64,000 nt of DNA. It comes from Kitasatospora phosalacinea. Lineage in GTDB: Bacteria; Actinomycetota; Actinomycetes; Streptomycetales; Streptomycetaceae. Location: positions 75,320-139,319 of the forward strand of contig NZ_JNYE01000004.1 of the NCBI RefSeq assembly GCF_000717185.1, given 5' to 3'. Below the pieces are notes generated by a model. The model saw nothing but the letters and a program-made list of their open reading frames with translations, did no database searches and had not been told where the DNA came from. This document shows positions 27,401 to 37,792 of this stretch, piece by piece. Both the position numbers and the translations under genes were made by a program. The stretch's first letter is position 1; each line of letters starts with the position of its first letter.

Positions 27401-27615
27401 CCGGACCCGGACCCGGCGGCGGAACGGGAGCCGGAGGCGGAGCCGGACCCGGAGGCAGAGCCGGACTCGGAGGCAGAACGGGAGCCGGAGGCAGAGCCGG
27501 ACCCGGAGGCAGAACGGGAGCCGGAGCGGGAGCCGGAGGCAGAGCCGGACCCGGGACTGGACGCGGAGTCGGGCCGTTCCGTCGCGCGTCCCGGGCGTCG
27601 TTCCGTGCCAGCCAT
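24433..27615 (-). CDS. Large ATP-binding LuxR-family regulator (LAL type)
   Basis: Protein of 1060 residues. After the start comes a low-complexity Ser/Gly/Ala/Arg/Pro stretch of roughly 120 residues, then an AAA-like ATPase module with [11 protein letters not shown], Walker A GEAGIGKT and Walker [14 protein letters not shown], a long TPR-like helical middle, and a C-terminal LuxR helix-turn-helix ([31 protein letters not shown] region). Such LALs activate sugar-use or secondary-metabolite genes; the target here is unknown. ATG 27615 is preceded by AGGAGCGG. The frame stays open upstream to 27897, but that part encodes only repeats and lacks a ribosome site. It converges on dnaE. Confidence 0.87.
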   Translation of the reverse strand: MAGTERRPGRATERPDSASSPGSGSASGSRSGSRSASGSGSASGSRSASESGSASGSGSASGSRSAAGSGSGSASAPAPTSGSGSAAGSRSASGSGSGSASAPASAPVPAPAPVSASAPASASAPVPAPVSASASGFAFVGRARELAWLVDLLTSRPAVALVQGEAGIGKTRLVAEAADVLRGLGVGTVTGGCHPLREPLPFGPVIDALDALGPLLPPEARLGAATAALAPLLPRLAGRLPAPPAEPAGPGEQRQAVLNAARALLTAAAPVVLVVEDVHWADDATRELLLLLAGSLPEDVALLLTYRGEEVHGPLLGRELRRPAGTALGDLDLHRLDRPALAALAGSVLGPDGARQLTGALYERSHGLPLIAVEDLVTLGAHPGADRRPDLLGVPRSLREVLAARIERLTPDAAALVDAAAVLAVPAPESLLAAAADLPADRAAAALTDALDRSVLVEHGPDRYGFSHALARRSVHDALPGPARTRLHRRVLGLLTAQDPPPLVQIAHHTKALGDTARWLEHARAAADRAMEVGDLGTAALLLRQIVDHPGLPADELGTAARSLAEAVAYTAEAGASTDALRRIIDTPGLTPAVRGEIRARLGNILRTSLGGSHGVPELEEAAVELAADNPRHAAKTLAVIAAMDTGDATAAERRRWMDRALALLERVDDPETTAVVHTNLLVSLPVCATPGIPDLLAALPRHDDNPKIVSYTAISLSNAAEIGCCTGHDAQVRAWAEESAALCARAGLDGLAAYAHSYPVLLDWAAGRWTRFDRALAAYRLRFPDSPVADTGLLAAARGRIAAARGRTARAAEHFRRALDQDATSVLALPSAAGLARLHLDQDDPDTAWRTLAPALRLLRRRELWPFAFDLLPTAVDTALRRGDRDTATALAAEHAAGLEGLASPAGHAEHHHATGLLADTPAAAAAAFLRCRDTWRAVGRPHPAALAAERAALAGPATAAAPLLTAATDTFDRLGAVSDASRCRRHLRTLGPVPRTPGDPADTLSPRERQVADLLAEGARNKDIAAALYVSERTAEHHVAAVLRKLRTTRRALRRPTP
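27210..27575 (-). repeat. Degenerate 6/18-bp repeat coding for the Ser/Gly/Ala linker
   Basis: This stretch inside the regulator gene is built from reiterated GGAGCCGGA- and GGCAGAGCC-like hexamers arranged in longer units. It encodes alternating Ser with Gly/Ala/Arg on the minus strand, turning to Ala/Pro near the ATPase domain. It probably varies in length between strains. Confidence 0.7.
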
Positions 27616-28037
27616 CTGCCGCTCCTGACCGCCTGGCCCCGGGGCCGCCCGCTCCCGGCCGCGGTGACCGCGATTGCCACCGTGGGCGCCTGCCCTCACG
27701 CTACTGCGCTTCCCGGTCCGTGTCCGTCCGGTACGGCACCCCCGCCGCACGGCACCCCCGCCGCACGGCACCCCCGCCGGACGGCGTCCGGGCCCCCGGA
27801 CCTCCGGGCCCCCAGACCTCCGGACCCCCGGACCCCCGGACCCCCGGACCCCCGGACCCCCGGGCCCCCGGGCCTCCGGGCCTCCGGAGAATGGCAATCA
27901 CCCAGGTGGGATCCGGAACTACCTATGCCCGGGCCGCCATGTCACGGGAATGGGTACTTCCGTGCCTTCCCCGGGGTCCGGGCCTGGACTTCCCTGGAAG
28001 CACCAGCACCGTCCGCACCATCCGGAGGCGAGCAGCC
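27616..28037. repeat. Intergenic region with two tandem-repeat blocks
   Basis: 422 nt between divergent genes. A 16-nt unit CGGCACCCCCGCCGCA is repeated three times (27734-27781), followed by a 9-nt CGGACCCCC-type repeat with variants (27788-27888). A lower-GC segment (27885-27960) after the repeats is the likely promoter zone for the gene at 28038, whose ribosome site is GGAGGCG. No gene is supported inside. Confidence 0.75.
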
Positions 28038-28418
28038 ATGAACCCCAGGACCCGCCCGGCGGCCAGCCGTCCCACTGCCATCTACCTGCGCTGCTACCCG
28101 TACGACGCCGGGTTCCTGCTGGACTTCTGGGGTGCGCTGAGCCGCTACGCGCTGGCGGCCGGGCTGGGTGAGGCCACGGTCTTCCTGGACAACGGGCGCG
28201 GTTCCCACGAGCCGCTGGCCGCCCTGGAGTCGCTGCTGTCCGCCGCCGCGGCGGGGCGGGTCTCGGCGGTGGTGGTGCCGGGGCCGTTCGTCTTCTCGCT
28301 GGACGACGCGCAGGCCGATGCGACGGTGCGCCGCTTCGAGGCGGCGGGGTGCGCGGTCCACGAGTTGCCGCGCCCGCACCGGCGGCTGGCTTCCGCGCGG
28401 TTCGCCGGGGCGCGCTGA
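28038..28418 (+). CDS. Short serine-recombinase-like protein lacking the catalytic Ser
   Basis: Protein of 126 residues that resembles the N-terminal catalytic fold of serine resolvases: AIYLRCYPYD where active enzymes have YxRxS, then a helix, a strand ending VFLDNG and VVVPGPFVFSLDDAQAD. The nucleophilic Ser is replaced, and there is no DNA-binding domain, so recombinase activity is not expected. Similar short proteins are scattered in Streptomyces chromosomes with no known role. GGAGGCG precedes ATG 28038 by 8 nt. It ends 32 nt before the convergent DeoR gene. Confidence 0.65.
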   Translation: MNPRTRPAASRPTAIYLRCYPYDAGFLLDFWGALSRYALAAGLGEATVFLDNGRGSHEPLAALESLLSAAAAGRVSAVVVPGPFVFSLDDAQADATVRRFEAAGCAVHELPRPHRRLASARFAGAR

Positions 28419-28450
28419 GCGGCGCGGCGGGTGGCGCGCCCTCGTGGGCG

Positions 28451-29251
28451 CTACGGCGCGTCGGCCACGATCAGCCGTCCGACCTGTTCGCCGAGGACGG
28501 CCCGGGCGGTCGGGTCCAGGCCGGAGTCGGTGACGAAGCAGTCGAGTTCGTTCAGGGTGGCGAAGGCGCTCAGGCCGACCACGCCCCACTTGCTGTGGTC
28601 GGCGACGGCCACCACGCGGCGGGCGGAGGCGATCAGGGCCCGGTTGGTCTGGGCCTCGGCGAGGTTGGGCGTGGTGAGTCCGGTCCGTTCGGAGACGCCG
28701 TGCGCGCCGATGAGCAGGACGTCGACGTGCAGCGAGCGGATCGCCTGGTCGGCCAGCGGGCCGACGAGGGCGGCGGAGGGGGTGGGGGTGCCGCCGGTGA
28801 GGAGCAGGGTGGGGCCGGTGCCGGGGTGCTTGGCGGTGTGTTCGCGGAGCAGGTCGGCCACCGGTAGCGAGTTGGTGACGACGGTCAGGCCGCGGACGTC
28901 CAGCAGGCGGCTGGCCACCGCGTGGGCGGTGGTGCCGGCCGAGACCGCCACCACGCTGCCGGGTTCGACCAGGGCCACCGCGGCGTCGGCCAGGGCGGCC
29001 TTGGCCGCGGACTCGCGCTGCGTCTTGGCCTCGAAGCCGGGTTCCTCGGCGCGGGCGCCGCTGGCCACCGCGCCGCCGTAGATCTTCTCCACCTCGCCCG
29101 CCCTGGCCAGTTCGTCCAGGTCCCGGCGGATCGTCATGTCGGAGACGCCGAACTGCTCCACCAAGTCGGCGACCCGGACGGCGCCCGTCCGGCGCACCAG
29201 GTCGAGGATCAGCGCCCGGCGCTGGGGGCCGAGCAGGGCCTGGTCGGCCAC
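28451..29251 (-). CDS. DeoR-family sugar-phosphate-responsive regulator
   Basis: Typical DeoR protein of 266 residues. The N-terminal HTH (RRALILDLVRRTGAVRVADLVEQFGVSDMTIRRDLDEL, about 10-47) precedes an ISOCOT-fold effector domain with VAVSAGTTAHAVA, TVVTNSLPVA, LLTGGTPTPS and VADHSKWGVVGL. These proteins usually repress sugar-use genes and are released by a phosphorylated sugar. It is divergent from the GH43 gene, which it may control from the shared 338-nt region. A TATCCT box on its strand lies at 29294-29299. Confidence 0.88.
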   Translation of the reverse strand: MADQALLGPQRRALILDLVRRTGAVRVADLVEQFGVSDMTIRRDLDELARAGEVEKIYGGAVASGARAEEPGFEAKTQRESAAKAALADAAVALVEPGSVVAVSAGTTAHAVASRLLDVRGLTVVTNSLPVADLLREHTAKHPGTGPTLLLTGGTPTPSAALVGPLADQAIRSLHVDVLLIGAHGVSERTGLTTPNLAEAQTNRALIASARRVVAVADHSKWGVVGLSAFATLNELDCFVTDSGLDPTARAVLGEQVGRLIVADAP

Positions 29252-29589
29252 GGGTTCTCCTTCACACCGCTCGGAAGTGGTTCACGGATCAACAGGATAG
29301 TGCGGTTCTGCGCCGTACCGTGCCCACCCCTCCCGCCACCTCCCACTAATTCAACACAATCAAACGTTCAATGCTGCTCGAAGCATCCCCGCCGCCCACC
29401 CGAAAGACATCCACCGAACCGGCATTGAGCTGCGAAAACTCCCCACCGTCCACCCGCCGTCCCGAATCGAAGCCGTCGAAACCCTTGACACAACCGAACA
29501 CCGCTCCGAGACTCTCCCCCAGCCGCTTGTTTGCGCCAACATGCTCGACTCCCCCACCCCACCCCCACCCGAAGCCGCGAGGTACCCCC
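29252..29589. promoter_or_regulatory. Divergent control region between deoR-type gene and GH43
   Basis: An AT-rich block at 29346-29375 contains ATTCAAC followed by ATCAAACGTTCAA, a possible DeoR site. ACAACCGAACAC (29490-29501) recurs exactly in the promoter region of the ABC importer at 38903-38914. A LacI-type palindrome lies at 29527-29542, about 47 nt before the GH43 start. Both local regulators therefore seem to have sites here. Confidence 0.55.
29527..29542. promoter_or_regulatory. LacI-type operator (copy 1)
   Basis: TTGTTTGCGCCAACAT is a near-perfect 16-nt palindrome with a central CG, as LacI/GalR proteins prefer. It matches the two copies at 34861 and 39170 in the pattern ATGTNNGCGNNAACAT with one mismatch at position 1. 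Confidence 0.7.
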
Positions 29590-31032
29590 ATGTCGCGTAC
29601 GAGATCCGTGCTGCTGTGCGCCCTGCTGGCGCTCGGTGCGCCGCTGGCCGCCGGCACCGCCCCGGCCCAGGCCGTCCCCGTGCCCGTGGTCAACGGCACC
29701 CAGTTCGCCGACACCACCGGCGCCGCCGTGCAGGCGCACGGCGGCGGCGTGATCAAGGTCGGTGCGTACTACTACTGGTTCGGCGAGGACCGCAACGCCG
29801 ACAACAGCTTCCGGTACGTCTCGGTGTACCGCTCCACCGACCTGAAGACCTGGGAGTTCCGCAACCACGTGCTGACCCAGGCCACCGACCCAGAGCTGGC
29901 CTCGGCCAACATCGAGCGCCCGAAGGTGATCTACAACGCGGCCACCGGCCAGTTCGTGATGTGGATGCACAAGGAGAGCGCCACCGACTACGGCGAGGCC
30001 CGGGCCGCCGTCGCGGTCTCCTCCACCGTGGACGGGAACTACAGCTGGCGCGGCAGCTTCCGGCCGCTGGGCGAGATGTCCCGGGACATCACCACCTTCG
30101 TCGACGACGACGGCACCGCGTACATGGTCTCGGCCGCGAACGAGAACCGGGACCTGCACGTCTACCGGCTGACCGCCGACTACACCGGCATCGACGCCCA
30201 GGTGCAGAGCCTGTGGAACGGCTCCTCCCGGGAGGCGCCCGCGCTGTTCAAGCGGGACGGCGTGTACTTCCTGCTCACCTCCGGCGCCACCGGCTGGACC
30301 CCGAACCAGCAGATGTACGGCACCGCCACCAGCGTCACCGGCAGCTGGAGCGGCCTGAGCAACATCGGCGACGGCATGACCTACGGCAGCCAGACCGCGT
30401 ACGTGCTGCCCGTCCAGGGCACCTCCGGCACCGACTACCTGTACATGGGCGACCGCTGGGGCAACTGGCTGGGCGGCACCGTCAACGACTCCCAGTACGT
30501 GTGGCTGCCGCTGGAGTTCCCCACCGCCACCACCATGACGATGGGCGCCTCCCCGCAGATCACCGTGGACGCCGCGGCCGGCACCGTCGCCCCGGTGAAC
30601 GCGACCTGGGAGAACCTGACCGGGCAGCAGAGCGGCAAGTGCGTCGACGTCGCCAACTACGCGTTCTCCGCGGGCGCGCAGGCCGTCCAGTGGTCCTGCG
30701 GCTGGGGCGCGAACCAGACCTTCTGGTTCAAGCCGCTCAGCGGCGGCTACGTGCAGATCATGGCCCGGCACAGCGGCAAGTGCCTGGACATCGCGGGCAA
30801 CTCCACCGCCAACGGCGCGGCCGTGGTGCAGAACACCTGCTCCACCGCCAACTCGCAGCAGTGGCAGGTGCAGAAGGCCGACAGCAGCGGCAACGTCCGC
30901 CTGGTCGACCGGCGTTCGGGCAAGTGCCTGGACGTGACCAACCAGTCCACCGCCGACGGCACCGCGCTGGAGCAGTGGACCTGCAACTCCGGCTCCAACC
31001 AGCTGTGGCGGCGCGGCCCGTCCTGGCTCTGA
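29590..31032 (+). CDS. Secreted GH43 exo-beta-1,3-galactanase-like enzyme with CBM13
   Basis: Protein of 480 residues. A Sec signal peptide (to about residue 28, APAQA) leads into a five-bladed propeller with AHGGGVIKVGAYYYWFGED, IERPKVIYNAATGQF, the acidic SRDITTFVDDDGTAY and SREAPALFKRDGVYFLL. This pattern is that of GH43 subfamily 24, exo-beta-1,3-galactanases that cut the backbone of type II arabinogalactan past side chains. Residues about 335-480 are a ricin-type CBM13 with three repeats and Cys pairs, as in the characterised Streptomyces enzyme. It is followed by a strong terminator. A LacI-type operator lies upstream. The ATG 29590 ribosome site is weak (CGCGAGGTA). Confidence 0.85.
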   Translation: MSRTRSVLLCALLALGAPLAAGTAPAQAVPVPVVNGTQFADTTGAAVQAHGGGVIKVGAYYYWFGEDRNADNSFRYVSVYRSTDLKTWEFRNHVLTQATDPELASANIERPKVIYNAATGQFVMWMHKESATDYGEARAAVAVSSTVDGNYSWRGSFRPLGEMSRDITTFVDDDGTAYMVSAANENRDLHVYRLTADYTGIDAQVQSLWNGSSREAPALFKRDGVYFLLTSGATGWTPNQQMYGTATSVTGSWSGLSNIGDGMTYGSQTAYVLPVQGTSGTDYLYMGDRWGNWLGGTVNDSQYVWLPLEFPTATTMTMGASPQITVDAAAGTVAPVNATWENLTGQQSGKCVDVANYAFSAGAQAVQWSCGWGANQTFWFKPLSGGYVQIMARHSGKCLDIAGNSTANGAAVVQNTCSTANSQQWQVQKADSSGNVRLVDRRSGKCLDVTNQSTADGTALEQWTCNSGSNQLWRRGPSWL

Positions 31033-31081
31033 CCCTCCACGCCCGCACCCCCACCGCTCCCCCACGCACCGCCCCCACCCG

Positions 31082-31122
31082 ACGGCACGTCCCTGGTCCT
31101 CGCCCGGCGAGGGACGTGCCGT
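31082..31122 (+). terminator. Hairpin after the GH43 gene
   Basis: Perfect 13-bp stem (31082-31094 with 31110-31122) and 15-nt loop, 49 nt after the stop. It separates GH43 from the GH30 gene on the same strand. Confidence 0.85.
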
Positions 31123-31149
31123 TCCGCATGCCCGCCCCGGAGGAGACCC

Positions 31150-33627
31150 GTGTCCCCACAGCTCCGCACCGCCCGCACCGCCCGCACCGCCCGCACCGCC
31201 CGCACCGCCTGCGGCCCCCGTACCGCCCGCACCGTCGCGCTGGCCGCCCTGGCCGCGCTCGCCGCCGGCACCCTCGCCGCCCCGCCCGCCGCGGCCGCGG
31301 AGGCCGCCGCGCACGTCACCGTCCGCCTCGACCCGAGCTACCAGCAGCAGCCGTTCCAGGGCTGGGGCACCGCGCTGGCCTGGTTCGCCAACGCCACCGG
31401 CGACTGGCCGGACGCCAAGCGCAACGAGCTCGCCGACGCCCTGTACGGGGCGGACGGGCTGGGCTTCACCGTGGCCCGCTACAACATCGGCGGCGGCGAC
31501 AGCCCGGAGACCGCGCCCTACCTGCGCCCGGGCGCGGCCGTGCCCGGCTACTGGAACCGGCCCGCCGCGTACGGGCCGCCCGGCGGCGACACCACCGGGT
31601 GGACCGAGCAGCCGAACTGGTGGGACCCGGGCGACCCGGCGCACTGGAACCCGCAGGCCGACGCCGCCCAGCGCTGGTGGCTGACCGCCGCGAAGAGCCG
31701 CGGCGCGGACACCTTCGAGGCGTTCTCCAACTCGGCGCCGTACTTCATGACGAACAGCGGCCTGGTCTCCGGCGCCGTCAACGGCTGGCAGGACAACCTG
31801 CGCGCCGACCAGTACGACCGGTTCGCCGCCTACCTGGCCGGGTCGCTGCAGCGCGTCCAGGCCGCCACCGGCGTCACCTTCTCCTCGCTGTCGCCGATGA
31901 ACGAGCCCGGCACCTCGTACTGGCACGCGGGCGGCCCGCAGGAGGGCTCGCACTGGGACGCCGCCTCGCAGGCCCGCCTGGTCACCGGCGTGCGCGCCGC
32001 GCTGGACGCGGCCCACCTGGCCACGCCCGTCGCCGCGATGGACGAGACCAGCCCGGAGCTGTTCCGGGCCGACTGGGGCGCCTACCCGGCCGCGGCCCGC
32101 GCCGCGGTCGGCAGGCTCAACACGCACACCTACTCCACCGGCGGCCGCGGCGCCGTCCGCGACCTCGCCAAGGGCGCCGGGCTGCCCGCCTGGATGTCCG
32201 AGGTGGACCTCGGCGGCTCGGTGCCGCAGAGCTTCACCGACATGTCGCCCGCGCTCGACTTCGCGCACCGGATCACCGACGACGTCCGGGAGCTGGAGCC
32301 GGGAGCCTGGGTGATGTGGCAGGCCGTCGAGGACTACACCAACATGACGCCCGCCCACGAGGACTCCAACTGGGGCCTGGTCCAGGTCGACCTGGACTCC
32401 GCCGACCCGGCGGACGAGCCGCTGCGGCGCAACAAGAAGTACTGGGCGATGGCCAACTACAGCCGCTTCGTCCGGCCCGGCGCCCGGGTGATCGCCACCG
32501 ACTCGACCGACACGCTGGCCGCGCTGCGGCCCAACGGCACCGGCGCGGTCGCGGTGTACACCAACTCCACCGGCGCCGCGCAGACCGTCACCCTCGACCT
32601 GGCGGGCTTCCAGAGCGTCGACACCTCGGTGCCGGTGCAGCGGTGGACCACCGACGGCGGCAAGGACCTCGTCCGGGAGCCCGACCTGGCCGCGACCGCC
32701 GCCAGGACCCTGACCGCCACCGTCGGCCCCGGCTCGGTGACCACCTTCGTGCTGCCCGGCGCCACCGGCACGGCCACCGCCGCCGCCACCGTCCCCACCG
32801 GCCAGGTCCGCCGGCTGGTCAGCGACCGCAGCGGCCTGGCGCTGGCCGCCTCCGGCACCGCCGCGGTGCAGCGCACCGTCAACGCCGCCGACACCACCCA
32901 GCAGTGGAACTTCACCCGGCTCGCCGGCACGTACGACTCCACCGCCGCGTACCGGATCACCAACGTCAAGAGCGGCAAGGCGCTGAGCGTCGGCGGCGGC
33001 GTCCTCTCGCTGGTCGCGGCGGGCAGCTCCACCCAGCAGCAGTGGCTGCTGTCCACCACCGGCGACGGGCACGCCACCCTGGTCAACCGGGCGAGCGGCC
33101 TGCTGCTGGACGTCACCGGCGAGTCCACCGCGGACGGCGCGCCGGTCGGCGCCTGGACGCCCACCGGCGGCGCCAACCAGTCCTGGGCGGTCGGCTCCGC
33201 CGCGGCCGACGCGTACAGGTCGCTGAAGGTCCGGCTCAGCGGGCGCTGCGCGGAGGTCGCGGGCGGCTCCACGGCCGCGGGCGCGGCCGTGGTGCAGCAC
33301 ACCTGCGCCAACGCCACCGACCAGCAGTGGGCGCTGCGGCCGAGCGGCAGCCCGGGGCAGGTCAACGTGGTGGTGCGCGCCACCGGCCAGTGCCTGGACG
33401 TGTCGGGCGCGGCCACCGCGGACGGCGCGCCGCTGGTGCAGTACCCGTGCAACGGCGGGACGAACCAACAGTGGTCGGTGCGCGACACCGGCTCCGGGTA
33501 CGTGACGCTGCTGGCCCGGCACAGCGGCAAGTGCCTGGACGTGGACGGCTCCTCGACGGCTGACGGGGCGGCGCTGGTGCAGCGGCCCTGCACGGCCGCG
33601 CCGGGGCAGCAGCTGCTGGTCGGCTGA
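31150..33627 (+). CDS. Secreted GH30 endo-beta-1,6-galactanase-like enzyme with ricin-type domains
   Basis: Protein of 825 residues. An Arg-rich n-region built from five RTA triplets (residues 6-20, from a CGCACCGCC repeat at 31165-31209) leads a signal peptide ending near AAAAEA. The GH30 barrel starts FQGWGTALAWFANATG and has the acid/base Glu in SPMNEPG (E252) and the nucleophile in MSEVDLGG (E351), followed by the side beta domain. It resembles subfamily 5 endo-beta-1,6-galactanases, which cut the side chains of arabinogalactan proteins. Two ricin-like modules (about 555-690 and 695-825) follow; the first is degenerate. GGAGGAG precedes GTG 31150. No LacI-type site was found directly upstream. 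Confidence 0.83.
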   Translation: MSPQLRTARTARTARTARTACGPRTARTVALAALAALAAGTLAAPPAAAAEAAAHVTVRLDPSYQQQPFQGWGTALAWFANATGDWPDAKRNELADALYGADGLGFTVARYNIGGGDSPETAPYLRPGAAVPGYWNRPAAYGPPGGDTTGWTEQPNWWDPGDPAHWNPQADAAQRWWLTAAKSRGADTFEAFSNSAPYFMTNSGLVSGAVNGWQDNLRADQYDRFAAYLAGSLQRVQAATGVTFSSLSPMNEPGTSYWHAGGPQEGSHWDAASQARLVTGVRAALDAAHLATPVAAMDETSPELFRADWGAYPAAARAAVGRLNTHTYSTGGRGAVRDLAKGAGLPAWMSEVDLGGSVPQSFTDMSPALDFAHRITDDVRELEPGAWVMWQAVEDYTNMTPAHEDSNWGLVQVDLDSADPADEPLRRNKKYWAMANYSRFVRPGARVIATDSTDTLAALRPNGTGAVAVYTNSTGAAQTVTLDLAGFQSVDTSVPVQRWTTDGGKDLVREPDLAATAARTLTATVGPGSVTTFVLPGATGTATAAATVPTGQVRRLVSDRSGLALAASGTAAVQRTVNAADTTQQWNFTRLAGTYDSTAAYRITNVKSGKALSVGGGVLSLVAAGSSTQQQWLLSTTGDGHATLVNRASGLLLDVTGESTADGAPVGAWTPTGGANQSWAVGSAAADAYRSLKVRLSGRCAEVAGGSTAAGAAVVQHTCANATDQQWALRPSGSPGQVNVVVRATGQCLDVSGAATADGAPLVQYPCNGGTNQQWSVRDTGSGYVTLLARHSGKCLDVDGSSTADGAALVQRPCTAAPGQQLLVG

Positions 33628-33636
33628 GCCTCCGGC

Positions 33637-33692
33637 GGGAAGCGCACGACGGGAAGCGCACGACGGGAAGCGCACGACGGGAAGCGCACGAC
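33637..33692. repeat. Four perfect 14-bp tandem repeats
   Basis: GGGAAGCGCACGAC is repeated at 33637, 33651, 33665 and 33679, starting 9 nt after the GH30 stop and running into the terminator stem. A second CGTCGTCCAGC-type repeat flanks the other side of the hairpin (33723-33776). Confidence 0.9.
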
Positions 33693-33727
33693 GGCGGGCA
33701 CCACCCTCAGGTGGTGCCCGCCGTCGT
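33688..33727. terminator. Strong bidirectional terminator
   Basis: 18-bp perfect stem (33688-33705 with 33710-33727) around a CTCA loop, between the convergent GH30 and LacI genes. Confidence 0.9.
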
Positions 33728-33797
33728 CGTCCAGCCGTCGTCGTCCAGCCGTCGTCGTCCAGCCGTCGTCCAGCCGGAAGCGGCCCGCCGGAAGCGT

Positions 33798-34847
33798 TCA
33801 GCCGCGGGGGGTCGGCGGCGCGGTGCTGGCCCGCACCACCAGCTCGGGGGGCACCACGACCGGCGCGTCCCCGGCCCCGTCGGGGGCGTCGATCCGGTCG
33901 AGCAGCCGGGCCACGCACTGGCGGCCGACCTCCTCGAAGTCCTGCCGGACGGTGGTGAGCGGCGGCAGGTAGTAGGCGGCCTCGGGCAGGTCGTCGAAGC
34001 CGACCACGCTGACGTCCTCGGGGACGCGGCGCCCGGCCTCGTGCAGGGCGCGGACCAGGCCGAGCGCCAGGTGGTCGTTGGCGGCGAACACGGCGGTGAC
34101 GTCGGGGCGGGCGGCCAGTTCGCGGCCGATCCGGTAGCCGGCCTCGGCCGTCCAGTCGCCGTAGCGCAGCGGGGGGACGGGCGCCCCGGCGGCCTTCAGC
34201 GCGGCGTGCCAGGCGGCGGCGCGGCGGCGGGCGGCGTAGGAGTCCTGCGGGCCGCCGAGGTGCCAGACGGTGCGGTGGCCGAGGCCGAGCAGGTGGCGGG
34301 TGGCGGCGGTGGCCCCGGCGGCCTGGTCGGTGTCGACGGAGGGGAAGCGGCGTTCCGGGTCGCCGTCGGCGACCACCACGGGGACGCCGGAGGTGACGGA
34401 GAAGCCGGGCCGGTCGAGGATCTGCGCCTCGATCACCACCAGCCCGTCCACCGCCTGGTCGGTGAGCTGGCGGACGGCCCGCTGCACGGCGCGTTCGGTC
34501 TGGTCCTCGACGCAGACCACGTTCAGCGAGTACCCGGCCCGCTGGGCGGCGCGCGAGATCGCGGCCAGGGTGCGGGCGTTGCCCTGGGCGGTGACGTCGA
34601 AGGTGACCACGCCGAGGACGTGGAAGCGGCCGAGGGTGAGCGCCCGGGCGGCGCTGTTGCGCTGGTAGCCGAGCACCCGCATCGCGGAGAGCACCCGTTC
34701 GCGGGTCTCGGGTTCGACGTTGCTGCGGTTGTTGGCGACCCGGGAGACGGTCTGCGAGGAGACCCCGGCGAGCGCCGCGACGTCGGCCTGGGACGGCGGC
34801 CGCGACCTGCCGCGGGCGGTGCCGTCCGTCGCCGGGCCCTGCTCCAT
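33798..34847 (-). CDS. LacI-family regulator of the galactan/oligosaccharide genes
   Basis: Protein of 349 residues. The LacI HTH is near the N-terminus (SQADVAALAGVSSQTVSRVANN, with the hinge region ending NSAARAL), followed by the periplasmic-binding-protein-like effector core with VDGLVVIEA, FAANDHLALGLVRAL and VSVVGFDDLPEAAYY. I chose ATG 34847 because GGAGGAGGAG lies just before it; an upstream ATG at 34862 would put the start within the operator. A matching 16-nt palindrome at 34861-34876 indicates autoregulation, and near-identical copies lie before GH43 and the CUT1 operon. The effector is probably a galacto-oligosaccharide. Confidence 0.9.
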   Translation of the reverse strand: MEQGPATDGTARGRSRPPSQADVAALAGVSSQTVSRVANNRSNVEPETRERVLSAMRVLGYQRNSAARALTLGRFHVLGVVTFDVTAQGNARTLAAISRAAQRAGYSLNVVCVEDQTERAVQRAVRQLTDQAVDGLVVIEAQILDRPGFSVTSGVPVVVADGDPERRFPSVDTDQAAGATAATRHLLGLGHRTVWHLGGPQDSYAARRRAAAWHAALKAAGAPVPPLRYGDWTAEAGYRIGRELAARPDVTAVFAANDHLALGLVRALHEAGRRVPEDVSVVGFDDLPEAAYYLPPLTTVRQDFEEVGRQCVARLLDRIDAPDGAGDAPVVVPPELVVRASTAPPTPRG

Positions 34848-34860
34848 GCGCTCCTCCTCC

Positions 34861-34876
34861 ATGTCTGCGTAAACAT
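34861..34876. promoter_or_regulatory. LacI-type operator (copy 2, autoregulatory)
   Basis: ATGTCTGCGTAAACAT is a 16-nt palindrome with a central CG, 14 nt before the LacI start codon. It shares 14 of 16 positions with the copy at 39170. Confidence 0.75.
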
Positions 34877-34904
34877 GGTAGCGCTGCGGGGGAACGGGGA
34901 AAGC

Positions 34905-34938
34905 CACCGCCCCGGCTGCCGCAGCAGTCGGGGCGGTG
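34905..34938 (-). terminator. Terminator of the sugar ABC operon
   Basis: CACCGCCCCG (34905-34914) pairs perfectly with 34929-34938 and the loop adds a CTGC/GCAG pair. It lies about 130 nt after the permease stop, upstream of the LacI gene on the same strand. Confidence 0.7.
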
Positions 34939-35067
34939 ACCTGGCGGGCACGGCCGACCCTCAACGGCCGGCCCGCCGTTCCGTCCCCCGGCCCGGGGCC
35001 GGACCGCCACGCCCGTGGAGCGGCCCACCAGGGCCCGGGGTCGGGGGGACGGAAGCCTGTCGGGGCC

Positions 35068-36074
35068 TCAGGCGGGTAGGCCGACGGCGCGTTCGCCGCT
35101 GCGGCGCTGCTGGACGACGACGGCGACGACCAGCAGGGCGCCCTGGGCGACGTTCTGCCAGAAGGAGTTGATGCCCTGGACGGTGAGGCCGTTCTCCAGG
35201 CAGCCGAGCAGGGCGACGGCGAGCAGGGTGCCGCCGACGCCGCCCTTGCCGCCCTTGAGGGCGCAGCCGCCGAGCGCGGCGGCGGTGATGGCCTTGAGCT
35301 CCAGGCCCTCGCTGCCGGAGGTGGGCTGGCCGGAACCGGTGCGGGCGGTGAGCAGGATGCCCGCGAGGGCGGCGACGGCGCCGATCAGGCCGTAGACCGC
35401 GATCAGGTACTTGTTGATGTTGATGCCGGCCAGGCGGGCGGCGGTGTCGTTGCCGCCGATGGCGTAGAGGTTGCGGCCCAGGTCGGTGCGAGCCAGCAGG
35501 ACGTGCACGGCGAGGGCGACCAGGACCAGTAGCCAGACCATGACGGGCAGTCCGGCGATCTTGCCGCGGCCGAGGAAGACGAACACCGGGTCGCCGAGCA
35601 CGTAGCCCTGGGCGCGGCCGTCGGAGAGCAGCTGGGCCAGGCCCTTGTAGGCGGCCAGCCCGGCCAGGGTGGCGATGGTGGGGTTGACCCGGCCGTGCAC
35701 GATGACGACGCCGTTGAGCAGGCCGATCAGCAGGCCGACGGCGACGGCGGCGGCGATCCCGGCGTAGGCGTGGGAGCCGGTGGAGGTGAAGGCCATCGCG
35801 GAGACCACGGAGGCGACGCCCGCCTGGGAGCCGACCGAGATGTCCAGGCCGCCGCAGATGATGACGACGGTCTGCACGACGGCCAGCAGGCCGGTGATGG
35901 TGGCGGCCTCGGCGATGACCTGGAGGTTGTCCAGGCTGAGGTAGTTGTCGTTGAGCGTGCCGAACACGGCGAGCACCGCGACCAGGGCGCCGATCAGGCT
36001 GAGGTGCTGGGCGCCGAGCCGGGCGATCAGCGAGGGGAGGGCGGAGCCCCGGGCGGGCGGGCTGGTCAGGGCGG

Positions 36075-36078
<4 letters not shown>
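35068..36078 (-). CDS. Sugar ABC transporter permease (AraH/RbsC type)
   Basis: Membrane protein of 336 residues, about nine or ten helices, of the monosaccharide (CUT2) class: GGLDISVGSQAGVASVV, GVVIVHGRVNPTIATLA, AIGGNDTAARLAGIN, and GLELKAITAAALGGCALKGGKGG in the coupling region. It is the only permease, so it should act as a homodimer with the ATPase and binding protein encoded upstream on the same strand. The start codon overlaps the ATPase stop by 4 nt. The binding protein resembles L-arabinose binders, so pentose or galactose import is likely. Confidence 0.9.
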
Positions 36079-37643
<1,565 letters not shown>

Positions 37644-37792
37644 GGCGGGTCACCTCGGGGCGTGCGGGCGGGCGGGCGGCGCGGGGAGGGAGAGGGGAAG
37701 GGGGACGGCCCCGGCCCGGAGGGGGTCGTGGTCCGGGCCGGGGGCGTCCGGGCGCCGGCCCCGGTCAGGGCGGGCGGGGCCGGCGGGTCCGG

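Noticed and set aside
27616..27897. N-terminal extension of the LAL regulator
   Set aside because: The frame is open but encodes only Gly/Pro/Arg repeats, has no ribosome site, and a good AGGAG-ATG exists at 27615.
28038..28418. Integrase or mobile-element marker
   Set aside because: Only a short resolvase-like domain without catalytic Ser; no att-like repeats, terminal inverted repeats or other mobile genes nearby.
33637..33776. Repeat cluster that could suggest a CRISPR array
   Set aside because: Copies are 14 bp, directly abutting, with no spacers or cas genes; it is a simple tandem repeat around a terminator.
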